A program made the position numbers and the translations under genes. A stretch of 43,050 nucleotides of DNA from a virus, in the IMG/VR virus record IMGVR_UViG_3300044821_000049, positions 1 to 43,050 of that record; one strand, given 5' to 3'. Positions 14,523 to 21,449 of this stretch are shown here, in pieces; position 1 is the first letter of the stretch; the number at the start of each line of letters is the position of its first letter. The notes beneath the pieces were generated by a model. The model searched no databases and was not told where the DNA came from. It saw only the letters and a list, made by a program, of their open reading frames with translations.

Positions 14523-16867
14523 TGTCTGCTCAGTTAGGGCAGTCACAACTTGGACAATTTCAACTTGGTGAAGGTGCTGGGACCAGTCCACCGCCCCCAC
14601 CAAGCCCACAGACAATTTCTCCTTTACAAATCCCGACTAATCAGTCGTGGATGGCTCCTTCGGTTACCAGTCCGCAAACCGTTACGGCCTTGTTGCTTGG
14701 GCCGAATCGAAACTGGATTAACCCAACGGTGTCCGGTCCGATGCTGGTCTCTCCGATCCCCAGTCATCAAGCATGGCCGACGCTCGACAAAGTCACTGTT
14801 GCCCAAATAGTCAGCCCTTCCACCATCGGCAGTCTCCAGTCATGGCCGACAACTGACCGAGTCGCGCACGTCACTCTGATTTCTGGCACGTGCACTATTC
14901 CGACTCATTCAGCGTGGCTTGCTCCAGTCGTCACAGGCGGCCCGAAATACATCGCGGTCAATGGCGGCATTCCTCCGCTGCGCGCGTGGCCACAAACAGA
15001 CCATGTTACAGGTGGCGCGCCGACTCAGGGCCTTTCGGTCTACCTGGGCGGCGTCGATGTCTCCGAATACCTATCGGCAACCCCGTCATCGTGCACGCTG
15101 CAAAGTCAGACTATCGGACGTTGGAAGTTTACTTGCGATCTAATTGCGACCGATGGACTGGCTACGCTCAACCCTCAACTGGGTCAAACGATCATCGTTA
15201 TTGATCATGCTTTCCGCGTATTCATGGGCTGTTTGACGGATGTTGTTTGCGACCGCTACCTGATGACTCAGGGCGCGATTGCGTGGCATTTGACCGCTAC
15301 AGACAAGAGCGGAATTTTTGACCATCGCATAGTCACAGGAACCACCTACCCGGCAGGGTCCGACGTGGTTACTACCATCCTTCAAATTGCGGCGAATTAT
15401 CTCAACGGCGAGGGCATTGTCCTAACTGCGATACCGCCCGTTGGCACGTTCGGCGCGCTGTCTTCGGATCTCATCTGCAATTTCATCACGGTCACATCGG
15501 CGTTTGACTCAATCGCTTCGGATGCTGGTCTTGTGTGGTGGGTCGATAAGTACGGAGTCTTGAAGTGGAGTCCGTTTGACACGCTTCCATCGGCTCCATT
15601 CGTAGTTACCGAAAGCTCGCTAAATTGGCGCAATGCCCAGGGTAAGTATGGGCTGACTGTCACGAGAACCACCACCGACTACTACAACAAACTGTATGCG
15701 GTGAGCAACCTAAACGTGGTTCCTGGGTCCGGATCGGGAGGTACACCACCGACCACGGGCGCGGGTAACACCGAGTCATTCGTCTTCACTCCAGGCCAGC
15801 CCGGAATCCGAACGAATGTAAACTCATCGGGTGTAACAGTGCCAACGGGTATCGTGTGCTCGACGGCTATCAGTTCGGTGGCAAGTCTTACGGTAAACGG
15901 CATTGCCCAGACCGTGGTTGACTTCGGAGCGTACAGCGGGCAAACCCCGAACCCGCCCGATTACCTGTGGTTCTTCACCGGCCCGGCGACTGGCGTACCT
16001 GGGCCTGGGCTCTCACCGGCCGCGATACCGCCCACTGGCTCGGCCATCGTGATCACCTATCAGCCGTACGTCTCGACATCATCGAGCCTTGCTCAGTACG
16101 GCGATACGCTCGCTCCAGTGAATCCGTCGAGTGGCCAACTCCTAGGAACATGCGGAAGCGGAATATACGAAGGCGTGGTATCAGTGAAGGATATCTCGTC
16201 TCAGGCGTTCCTCAATGCTATCGCGGAGTCTGAGTTATCGAGAATCGGCGGCGTGCCAACGATCATTGATTTTGAGACGGATTATCCCGGACTTGAACCC
16301 GGGCAAGCGTTGACAGTCAATATTCCGCTATCTGGGGTAAATAATCTTACAACTCTGATCACCAACGTAAGCGGCATATACATCGCGCCTACGCTGATAA
16401 ACGGGGGAAGCTTTCGGTGGCAAGTGCAATCCCGAAGCAACCTCGACCCGGGCAACTGGGTGAAGTGGTACGAGAGACTCATCGCGCGAACGCTGAACCC
16501 GTTGCCGATCCTTCAATACGAGCAAGCAACCTTTGTGCTCGGGGCGGGTTCGACGCTATCGTCTGGCGTGAATCTCACGAACCCGTACATTGTGGGCCGG
16601 ACCGGGCAAGTCGTTACGCTCATGGCGGCGGCCGCAACGCCACCCACCGGGCAAACGCTTACGCTGCAAATCAGCGTCAACGGGAATCCGATATCGGCTT
16701 TGCAGGTCACTATTCCGGGTGGATCAACGGCGCTCGCTGTGGTGAATATTCCGAAGGCAACGGGGCTGTATCTATTCGCTCAAGATTTGCTCAACGTGAG
16801 CGCATTTTACTCGGGCGGTGGCACGAAGGCCACGGCGGTTACCGTGGCGCTTCGTTGGGCAATGTGA
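14522..16867 (+). CDS. Tail hub/baseplate protein with Trp-repeat N-terminus, 781 aa
   Basis: The N-terminus repeats the QLGQ motif (QLGQSQLGQFQLG), then a Pro-rich linker. About six imperfect repeats of roughly 24 residues with the pattern IPxxxxW follow (residues about 35-160). From TQGLSVYLGGVDVSEYL (about 165) the sequence looks like a phage tail hub domain of the gp27/tail-associated type: YLSATPSSCTLQSQ, DHAFRVFMGCLTDVVCD and GLVWWVDKYGVLKW are typical. The C-terminal 300 residues are beta-rich. It likely forms the tail tip that contacts fibres and host. No peptidase motif was seen. Confidence 0.65.
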   Translation: MSAQLGQSQLGQFQLGEGAGTSPPPPPSPQTISPLQIPTNQSWMAPSVTSPQTVTALLLGPNRNWINPTVSGPMLVSPIPSHQAWPTLDKVTVAQIVSPSTIGSLQSWPTTDRVAHVTLISGTCTIPTHSAWLAPVVTGGPKYIAVNGGIPPLRAWPQTDHVTGGAPTQGLSVYLGGVDVSEYLSATPSSCTLQSQTIGRWKFTCDLIATDGLATLNPQLGQTIIVIDHAFRVFMGCLTDVVCDRYLMTQGAIAWHLTATDKSGIFDHRIVTGTTYPAGSDVVTTILQIAANYLNGEGIVLTAIPPVGTFGALSSDLICNFITVTSAFDSIASDAGLVWWVDKYGVLKWSPFDTLPSAPFVVTESSLNWRNAQGKYGLTVTRTTTDYYNKLYAVSNLNVVPGSGSGGTPPTTGAGNTESFVFTPGQPGIRTNVNSSGVTVPTGIVCSTAISSVASLTVNGIAQTVVDFGAYSGQTPNPPDYLWFFTGPATGVPGPGLSPAAIPPTGSAIVITYQPYVSTSSSLAQYGDTLAPVNPSSGQLLGTCGSGIYEGVVSVKDISSQAFLNAIAESELSRIGGVPTIIDFETDYPGLEPGQALTVNIPLSGVNNLTTLITNVSGIYIAPTLINGGSFRWQVQSRSNLDPGNWVKWYERLIARTLNPLPILQYEQATFVLGAGSTLSSGVNLTNPYIVGRTGQVVTLMAAAATPPTGQTLTLQISVNGNPISALQVTIPGGSTALAVVNIPKATGLYLFAQDLLNVSAFYSGGGTKATAVTVALRWAM

Positions 16868-16868
16868 T

Positions 16869-16991
16869 TTAGTAGCGGGGCGGTTTGTGCGTTCGAAGGT
16901 AATCGATCGCCAGCCCGCCGATCAGTATCAGGGCCGGTGCGGTCATCCACAGGATTCCTACCAGATTCGAAACGAACTCGGCGTGCGTCAT
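16869..16991 (-). CDS. Small membrane protein, 40 aa
   Basis: ATG at 16991 overlaps the stop of 16988-17221 in ATGA. It encodes one clear transmembrane helix (LVGILWMTAPALILIGGLAI) with a basic C-terminal tail (DYLRTHKPPRY), so probably N-out/C-in. Such tiny membrane proteins in a phage can be lysis-related, but no specific motif supports that. A longer ORF from 17093 exists but would overlap the upstream gene extensively. Confidence 0.55.
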   Translation of the reverse strand: MTHAEFVSNLVGILWMTAPALILIGGLAIDYLRTHKPPRY

Positions 16992-17221
16992 CGGCGCGTC
17001 TCCATGTACCGCATAAGCTCCAGCGTACGGGCCTGCGTACCGCCGATCTCTTTTGAGGGGTTCACATTGGCGAGATGCGCGGCCATGTTCCACTCTTGGA
17101 GCGTGGCGTGCTCCATTTGCGCGGCGGTGATACCGACGCTGACGAGATACGGAGCAAGCTTCGATGCCTTTTCGGACTGCTTGGTATTGCGGTATGGGTT
17201 TACCGTGCTTGTGGTGGCCAT
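16988..17221 (-). CDS. Hypothetical protein, 77 aa
   Basis: The product is a helical soluble protein with Met/Ala/Gln-rich segments. It is expressed from the leaderless-type promoter at 17227-17262: TAGTAT lies six bases before the ATG. Its stop overlaps the next gene, a single-span membrane protein, by ATGA, so the two probably act together. I recognise no family. Confidence 0.6.
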   Translation of the reverse strand: MATTSTVNPYRNTKQSEKASKLAPYLVSVGITAAQMEHATLQEWNMAAHLANVNPSKEIGGTQARTLELMRYMETRR

Positions 17222-17226
17222 GGCTC

Positions 17227-17271
17227 TATACTACACGATTACTACAGGCAGTGGAATGGTACCGAAGTACC
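17227..17271 (-). promoter_or_regulatory. Leaderless-type promoter of the 17221 gene (P1)
   Basis: On the minus strand: GGTACTTCGGTACC (17271-17258), then TGTAGTA-ATCG-TGTAGTATA (17246-17227), with the ATG at 17221. The second GTAC starts 41 bases before the ATG and TAGTAT lies 12 bases before it. The same spacing recurs at 19129 and 21104. The first GTAC is part of a perfect 5-bp inverted repeat around TTCG. Confidence 0.7.
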
Positions 17272-17275
17272 GATT

Positions 17276-17599
17276 TTAACCAACGGTTAGGGTTCCGGAG
17301 ATCTTTACGGTTTGAGGTGTTGTGATAGCCTGAGTGTTTTGTGCTGGCGTGCTGGCGGGTACGGCTCCCACGCTTTTTAGCGCCGTTAACACGCTTTCGA
17401 TGGCCGTTGTGATGTCGGAAGGAATAACAGACCCTGTCGTCTTGCCAGCCGTTGCCGCAGCCTGAAGCACTGGGCTTACTGCGCTGGTGACGGCAGCCAG
17501 CTTCACGGTCCCTGTCTGCGGGCCGAAGATTTTTTCGGCCGCGGTAATTGCTGAGGGCAACAACGCCCCCAGCAATGCGATGATGGCCGATGCTCCCAT
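17276..17599 (-). CDS. Hypothetical protein with hydrophobic N-terminus, 107 aa
   Basis: The first 20 residues (MGASAIIALLGALLPSAITA) are hydrophobic like a signal or membrane anchor. The rest is Ala/Thr/Ser-rich and ends in a short strand (VKISGTLTV). It is separated from 17601-17876 by one base. Holin-like proteins and small virion proteins both can look like this. No diagnostic motif is present. Confidence 0.5.
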   Translation of the reverse strand: MGASAIIALLGALLPSAITAAEKIFGPQTGTVKLAAVTSAVSPVLQAAATAGKTTGSVIPSDITTAIESVLTALKSVGAVPASTPAQNTQAITTPQTVKISGTLTVG

Positions 17600-17600
17600 G

Positions 17601-17876
17601 TCAGTTGGCGCTCGGAATTACCCCAGCAATCACCAGCGCGTTGATGGTGACGTTGGGAAACGTCACAAACTCGCCAGTGATCGATGACACCGACTTTTCA
17701 GGACCCCATGAAAACGTGACGGTGTAGATCTTCCACACGTGCGCTCCGTCTGGCGTTGCGCCGATTTGCTCATCAAGCGAGACATCTACCGGGTGATTGG
17801 GTGACAGGCTGACCACGTGATCGCACAGCGGCTTGACGCGTGGGTCTGTGTTGGTGATGAGGTAAAGAGGGTTCAT
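17601..17876 (-). CDS. Hypothetical virion-region protein, 91 aa
   Basis: A beta-rich soluble protein with Pro/Ser/Val-rich segments and no recognisable motif (PDGAHVWKIYTVTFSWGPEK and EFVTFPNVTINALVIAG). It lies one gene downstream of a putative lectin-fold virion protein in the same leftward block, so a tail-fibre attachment role or chaperone function is possible. Evidence for it is composition, position and tight spacing (six bases after 17883). Confidence 0.5.
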   Translation of the reverse strand: MNPLYLITNTDPRVKPLCDHVVSLSPNHPVDVSLDEQIGATPDGAHVWKIYTVTFSWGPEKSVSSITGEFVTFPNVTINALVIAGVIPSAN

Positions 17877-17882
17877 ACACCC

Positions 17883-19067
17883 TCAGTATACGTAGTTTCC
17901 CCCCCCGCAGGTATACGGTTGCGGCGTCAGGCTGGTAAGTTTCTCTATCCACACCTGAGTTGCGTACACGTTGGCTGTGGCCAGCGCGCGCACGCCCCAG
18001 GACCCATTGGTGATCGCTGCGTCGATCCACGTCGCACCAGTGTCCGGGTCCACCGGCGCGATGCTCTGATACGACAGATAGTCCGGCCATGGGTCGCCGA
18101 ACGGATTCCCGACTGGCGTTACAAGGTGGCCGACGTCGAGCGCGTGAACCGATGACGCGCCCTGGAATAAGAAACTGATGATCTGGTCTCCGACTGCCGG
18201 CCGGCAGGTTCCATAGACCGATACCGCCATCACCTTGCCGTAGCAGGGAGACGGCTCAACACCCATCAGTTGATCGGCATCGCCCGACCCGGACCCGGGC
18301 GGCTCAATGTAGGTGGCATCGCCGTCTGGGCCTTGTGTGTGGCCAAAAATTTCGGTGTCGTCTTCCCGCACCTGATACCAGCGTCGCGTTCCTGTCTTTG
18401 GCAACCAGCCGTCGTTATCGTCGGATTGCGTTCGAAGGGAGTCAATACGCACCCGACCGATAAAATCGCTGTAACCATCGTTGGGTTGGCCGTCCCAGAT
18501 AACGTAATTATCGATCTCAAATACATCGGACCCGAGGTACTGCATTCTCAGATTCATCGTGTCCGGATACCCCGTGATCGGCGCGATAAGGCCAGTGGCC
18601 ACGGGCGCGCCGTCAAACCGCAACTCAAACCCGAGGTCGGCAAACGAGCACTGAAATTCTATCGTGTGCCACTCGTTCGGCGGCAAGCCCACCGTGGTTG
18701 TGGTTATCACGCTGTACGTGTAGTCGAGCACGTCCATTTTTCCGTCAGACCTGGTTCTCAGGGATACCATGATTTGGCCTGGGCGCGCGGAGTTGTAGAT
18801 CCGATACCAGATGATTCCGGCCGGAGTAACCGACGTGTTGCTCTGCTGGCGCCAGTCGAGATGAAAGCCCCAAGTGGCCTGCTCATCGAACGTCGTAGAC
18901 CAGTTGGCTTCGCCGAAACCTGTGTTAGTCATTCCGAGGGCATAGCCGTAGCCGTCCCGCCCTATCGGCATCGTGCCACCCGCGCCGATGGTTTGGCTGT
19001 ACGCGTTGAACAGCACCTTCGACCCATCGAACGAGACCACGTCGAAACCCGCCAATTTCCGCAGCAT
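17883..19067 (-). CDS. Putative receptor-binding virion protein with lectin-like fold, 394 aa
   Basis: A beta-rich protein with many aromatic residues, resembling concanavalin-type glucanase/lectin folds used in phage fibres. It contains FHLDWRQQSNTSVTPAGIIWYR, NEWHTIEFQCSFADLGFELRFDGAPVA (a typical heavy-edge strand with WH), and YLGSDVFEIDNYVIWDG; LDNVVVWDG-like endings are common in such domains. The C-terminal 150 residues form a second beta domain. It is encoded leftward, against the rest of the virion genes. Host-surface binding is inferred. A short upstream region divides it from the rightward promoter at 19104. Confidence 0.6.
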   Translation of the reverse strand: MLRKLAGFDVVSFDGSKVLFNAYSQTIGAGGTMPIGRDGYGYALGMTNTGFGEANWSTTFDEQATWGFHLDWRQQSNTSVTPAGIIWYRIYNSARPGQIMVSLRTRSDGKMDVLDYTYSVITTTTVGLPPNEWHTIEFQCSFADLGFELRFDGAPVATGLIAPITGYPDTMNLRMQYLGSDVFEIDNYVIWDGQPNDGYSDFIGRVRIDSLRTQSDDNDGWLPKTGTRRWYQVREDDTEIFGHTQGPDGDATYIEPPGSGSGDADQLMGVEPSPCYGKVMAVSVYGTCRPAVGDQIISFLFQGASSVHALDVGHLVTPVGNPFGDPWPDYLSYQSIAPVDPDTGATWIDAAITNGSWGVRALATANVYATQVWIEKLTSLTPQPYTCGGGNYVY

Positions 19068-19084
19068 GCCTCAATTATGAACCG

Positions 19085-19123
19085 AAAGTACTATTCGCGA
19101 ACGTGTAGTAATCGTGTAGTATA
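19085..19123 (+). promoter_or_regulatory. Leaderless-type promoter of the 19129 operon (P2)
   Basis: GTACTATTC (19088-19096) starts 41 bases before the ATG at 19129, then TGTAGTA-ATCG-TGTAGTATA (19104-19123); TAGTAT is followed by AGGGAC and ATG. No ribosome binding site is present, consistent with transcription starting at the A of the ATG. It drives the operon with the sigma-like gene. Confidence 0.75.
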
Positions 19124-19128
19124 GGGAC

Positions 19129-19356
19129 ATGGAAAGCATAACGATCACATTCGATGTCGAGCACACCTTGAGCAACAGCAAGGGATGGGCGCGCTATAAG
19201 GCCAGCACCACGGCAGGTAAGTTGATCTCGTCGCGCACGGGTAACGAATGGGTTTCCAGCCACGCGGGCGCGCAAATTGCCACCGGTGAGTGCGGGTGGG
19301 TGTTGACGCAAGCGGCCGCGCTTGCAAACTGCAAGGCAAAGGTGAACCGCCGATGA
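19129..19356 (+). CDS. Hypothetical early protein, 75 aa
   Basis: First gene after promoter P2. The start lies six bases after TAGTAT, without a leader. The product is a small beta-alpha protein (ITITFDVEHTLSNSKGWARYKAS) with a Cys pair far apart and no known motif. It is coupled by ATGA to a KOW-like small protein. It belongs to the regulatory block, but its own role is unclear. Confidence 0.6.
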   Translation: MESITITFDVEHTLSNSKGWARYKASTTAGKLISSRTGNEWVSSHAGAQIATGECGWVLTQAAALANCKAKVNRR

Positions 19357-19544
19357 GAGTCAACATCATCACGCGTGGCCAGCGTGTACGGGTCAACACG
19401 CATGGCGCAAACGGCGGCCGGTTGGGTACGGTTACCCGCATTCGGTTTTATGCCGATGCGAAGCGAGTGCACTACGAGGCGCGCGTCTTGATTCAAGGGC
19501 GCGGAACTCAGACGATCCCTTTACACTTCTTGGAGGTAGCGTGA
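19353..19544 (+). CDS. Small basic beta-barrel-like protein, 63 aa
   Basis: ATGA overlap with the previous gene. The product is basic and strand-rich: MRVNIITRGQRVRVNTHGAN, then GRLGTVTRIRFYADAKRVHYEARVLIQGRG. The RVRV-GxxGTVTRI layout resembles KOW/SH3-like folds that bind nucleic acid or ribosomes. Its stop overlaps the next gene start by GTGA. This is a pattern guess, but the three genes clearly form one translation chain. Confidence 0.5.
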   Translation: MRVNIITRGQRVRVNTHGANGGRLGTVTRIRFYADAKRVHYEARVLIQGRGTQTIPLHFLEVA

Positions 19545-19717
19545 AGAAAGTAGCAGCAGTAACCCCGGAACCGAAAGCACCTGGGCCGTATCAAGTGCGG
19601 CTGGACCCCGATTTTAAACGGGAATGGTCCGAGTGGTGTGCGGCCCATGGGCTGATTCAGGGCGCGGCGGTGGCGCGCGCCCTCACGGCATTCATGGAAC
19701 ATGGGGGTGAAAGTTGA
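19541..19717 (+). CDS. Ribbon-helix-helix-like small protein A, 58 aa
   Basis: GTG start overlapping the previous TGA, with GGAGG just upstream. The chain PYQVRLDPDFKREWSEWCAA then HGLIQGAAVARALTAFME has a strand followed by two helices, the shape of CopG/Arc/ribbon-helix-helix DNA-binding proteins (strand residues QVRLDP; helix DFKREWSEWCAAHG; helix GAAVARALTAFME). A partial second copy lies at 20360-20461 next to the paralogous sigma-like gene. It may be a partner or repressor of the sigma-like protein encoded just downstream. The fold is inferred, not shown. Confidence 0.55.
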   Translation: MKKVAAVTPEPKAPGPYQVRLDPDFKREWSEWCAAHGLIQGAAVARALTAFMEHGGES

Positions 19718-19785
19718 TCGATCATGCAACCGTTGAGATGATGTGCAAGCGCATTTGAAGATTTCAGCCCCAGATTGCATCACGG

Positions 19786-20259
19786 GTGGGGGTGACCGAA
19801 GCTGACGACGTTTTGCAGGACGCTTGCGTTGCGCTGCTCAAAACGGCGCGCAAACAGGCAGAGATCCCTTACCCCAAAACCTACGCTTTCGGCGTGCTGA
19901 GACACACACTGTGGAAGCGGTACCAAATCTATTCGCGACGGCGAAAGGCGCATGCGAACCTGATTGAAGCCCTGTACATGCCCACCACAACTGATAGCTA
20001 CGAGAACTACATCGGGCGCGTGTGCGCGGAGTTGCGCGCCATCGTACCGCACAACCGACAGGAGCGGATCGGGCTACAGATCATGCTTGCCATTTTCGAG
20101 GATGGTAAGTTTCGGTCTGAACTGGTGGAAGCTGTGGGCGGCGAAACCGTCTATCGGCTCAGTTTGTCGCGCACGTTGCCACGGGTCCGGCAAACGTTGC
20201 GGAAGCGATTTGAAATCGGTACCAAAGTAACCATAGGCTCGCATGTAGTAAATGTGTAG
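19786..20259 (+). CDS. Sigma-factor-like protein A (ECF type), 157 aa, with upstream in-frame TGA
   Basis: Residues about 4-45 resemble sigma region 2: EADDVLQDACVALLKTARKQ, then YPKTYAFGVLRHTLWKRYQ. The C-terminal helices (ERIGLQIMLAIFE, VYRLSLSRTLPRVRQTL) resemble region 4. It is clearly paralogous to 20556-21083. Upstream, a better start is the TTG at 19714 (after GGGGGTGA, overlapping the preceding TGA), but the frame holds a TGA at 19756-19758 exactly where the paralog has a Trp (CKRI-stop-RF against CLRIWKF). Only the GTG starts at 19786 or 19792 avoid it. It may be a recent nonsense mutation, a sequencing error or a translated stop. The 3' end overlaps a degenerate promoter-like site. 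Confidence 0.6.
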   Translation: MGVTEADDVLQDACVALLKTARKQAEIPYPKTYAFGVLRHTLWKRYQIYSRRRKAHANLIEALYMPTTTDSYENYIGRVCAELRAIVPHNRQERIGLQIMLAIFEDGKFRSELVEAVGGETVYRLSLSRTLPRVRQTLRKRFEIGTKVTIGSHVVNV

Positions 20260-20262
20260 TTT
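20227..20262 (+). promoter_or_regulatory. Degenerate promoter-like site after sigma-like A (P4)
   Basis: GTAACCATAGG (from 20227), then TGTAGTA-AATG-TGTAGTTT (20244-20262). The -10-like box is TAGTTT and GTAC has become GTAA. The expected start position (about 20268-20269) has GGAA/GAA instead of ATG. It overlaps the last codons of the sigma-like A gene. Probably a decayed copy of the P3 type. Confidence 0.5.
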
Positions 20263-20312
20263 ACGTCGGAATCAATCCGGACCTGATACGGTCCCTGGGG
20301 TTTGTCGGCGGG

Positions 20313-20359
20313 TCATCCGGTGTGTGGGTGTTGGTGGTGACGTATTCCATGCTTCTATA
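20313..20359. repeat. Left copy of a 47-bp inverted repeat
   Basis: Exact reverse complement of 21095-21141, extended by one mismatch and three more matching bases. Read leftward it contains the first 12 to 14 codons of the 21104 gene (MEYVTTNTHTPDDP), continuing into an unrelated tail. It ends exactly where homology to RHH-like protein A begins (20360), so it replaced the N-terminus of a second RHH-like gene. Confidence 0.85.
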
Positions 20360-20461
20360 AGAAAGGAGTGGGTCAAATGGTGCGCTCAGCATGGACTCAT
20401 CCAAGGCGCGGCTGTAGCAAAAGCGCTGCGGTTTTACATGGAAACCGGCAATGGCGAATAG
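20360..20461 (+). pseudogene. Truncated second copy of the ribbon-helix-helix-like gene (B)
   Basis: The frame encodes RKEWVKWCAQHGLIQGAAVA then KALRFYMETGNGE, closely matching residues about 27-58 of protein A, but the strand and first-helix start are missing and replaced by the inverted repeat. An open frame extends upstream to 20252, inside the degenerate promoter, and would give a chimeric N-terminus. It is most likely a broken gene, though a chimeric product cannot be excluded. Confidence 0.6.
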
Positions 20462-20546
20462 GATTTTGGTTCATGTCGGCTGCTGGCTTCTGTCTGGTCT
20501 GCTGTTTTCGTTTGCTATGGCTCTGTTCGCATTTTCGGAAGGGTGA
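20451..20546 (+). CDS. Tiny membrane protein, 31 aa
   Basis: ATG lies inside the end of the truncated RHH frame. The product is MANRILVHVGCWLLSGLLFS followed by FAMALFAFSEG, one hydrophobic helix. It ends ten bases before the ATG of the sigma-like gene B. There is no strong ribosome binding site. It could be a chance ORF; a membrane anti-sigma partner would be attractive but is not shown. Confidence 0.35.
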   Translation: MANRILVHVGCWLLSGLLFSFAMALFAFSEG

Positions 20547-20555
20547 TTATTGACG

Positions 20556-21083
20556 ATGGATTCCCGCGAAGAGCTGTGCTTGCGGATTTGGAAGTTCAGG
20601 GGAAAAATGGCGGCGGCGGTAGGCCAGGACTGCGAAGACCTGCTACAGGACGCCTGCGTCGCCGTTCTTGAGTCGGCCCGGAAAGTCGAGATCAAGTATC
20701 CCAAGACGTACGCTTACGGCACGTTGCAGCACACGCTTTTTACCAGTTACAATCGTGGCCGCAGTCTAAAGCGTGGAGGCCACCCGCGTAACCACGTTGG
20801 CCTGGAAGAGGCGGATCACGTCGCGGCCAACGCGGAGGAACCTGACTACATCCGCATGGCCCGAAAAGCGTGTACGCTCATTCGGGCGGTCCCCAAGCCT
20901 AAAAGCAGAACAGAGCGATTAGGGATTCACATTATCCTGAGCATCCTGGAAGGTAGCGACCGTGACTCACTCGTCGAGGTTATCGGCGAAAACGTTTACC
21001 GGAATGCACTATCGCGCACGATTCCGCGACTACGGAAAGTGCTCGCGCAGGAAGGTACTAAAGTACTATCGCAATTGATGTAG
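20556..21083 (+). CDS. Sigma-factor-like protein B (ECF type), 175 aa
   Basis: Full-length paralog of 19786-20259. Sigma region 2-like residues: CLRIWKFRGKMAAAVGQDCE then DLLQDACVAVLES, and YPKTYAYGTLQHTLFTSYNRGRS, matching the DLxQxxxxxxxx core and the basic end of region 2.4. The C-terminal SLVEVIGENVYRNALSRTIP-RLRKVL is a helix-turn-helix-like region 4. Many ECF factors are of this size. The ATG at 20556 is used here; a TTG at 20550 has better spacing from GGAAGGGTG. The stop lies inside promoter P3, so the gene and promoter are physically fused. I infer that it directs late or middle gene transcription from the GTAC/TANNNT sites. Confidence 0.62.
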   Translation: MDSREELCLRIWKFRGKMAAAVGQDCEDLLQDACVAVLESARKVEIKYPKTYAYGTLQHTLFTSYNRGRSLKRGGHPRNHVGLEEADHVAANAEEPDYIRMARKACTLIRAVPKPKSRTERLGIHIILSILEGSDRDSLVEVIGENVYRNALSRTIPRLRKVLAQEGTKVLSQLM

Positions 21084-21098
21084 TAAATCTGTAGTATA
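21063..21098 (+). promoter_or_regulatory. Leaderless-type promoter of the 21104 operon (P3)
   Basis: GTACTATCG (21063) starts 41 bases before the ATG at 21104; TGTAGTA-AATC-TGTAGTATA occupies 21079-21098; TAGTAT is followed by AGAAGC and ATG. It overlaps the final codons of sigma-like gene B. Confidence 0.75.
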
Positions 21099-21141
21099 GA
21101 AGCATGGAATACGTCACCACCAACACCCACACACCGGATGA
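21095..21141. repeat. Right copy of the 47-bp inverted repeat
   Basis: Exact reverse complement of 20313-20359. It spans the end of promoter P3 and the first codons of the 21104 gene. The 735 bases between the copies carry the truncated RHH gene, the 31-aa ORF, sigma-like gene B and promoter P3, so inversion would turn this promoter leftward. Confidence 0.85.
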
Positions 21142-21421
21142 TCCGTTTTGCATGTGCGCGGACTGCCGAGAGATCGGGTTAGCCAATTTCCGCGCGGCTG
21201 TTCAGGAGCGTAACGCGGCGATCGCTGCGCGCCGTCCGGCCCTCATCGCTGCGGCTGAGGCCGCGTACGAAGCGAAATGGCACCGTCGCGGCGAAGTCTG
21301 CGATAAGTGCGGCGAAGTGTCCGATGATATCGCCGCTGTCGGTATCCGCGACGAGTCGAGGGTTTGCCGCACGTGCCGCAATGCGGCAATCGAATCTAGT
21401 TACAGCGACTGGGCCGAATAG
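21104..21421 (+). CDS. Zinc-binding protein with two CxxC clusters, 105 aa
   Basis: First gene after promoter P3 and leaderless. Residues 16-21 hold CMCADC and residues 67-88 hold CDKCGEVSDD then CRTCR, together enough for one zinc ribbon plus a separate Cys cluster. The middle is an Ala-rich helix (AAEAAYEAKWHRRG). Such proteins may bind DNA or RNA polymerase. Its first codons are duplicated in the inverted repeat at 20313-20359. Confidence 0.65.
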   Translation: MEYVTTNTHTPDDPFCMCADCREIGLANFRAAVQERNAAIAARRPALIAAAEAAYEAKWHRRGEVCDKCGEVSDDIAAVGIRDESRVCRTCRNAAIESSYSDWAE

Positions 21422-21449
21422 GCCCTTCGCACTCAAAGAGGCCATCACA

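Noticed and set aside
18270-19124. A 284-residue plus-strand ORF opposite to the lectin-like protein
   Set aside because: Composition and lack of domain mark it as the antisense shadow of 17883-19067, which has a clear beta-sandwich pattern.
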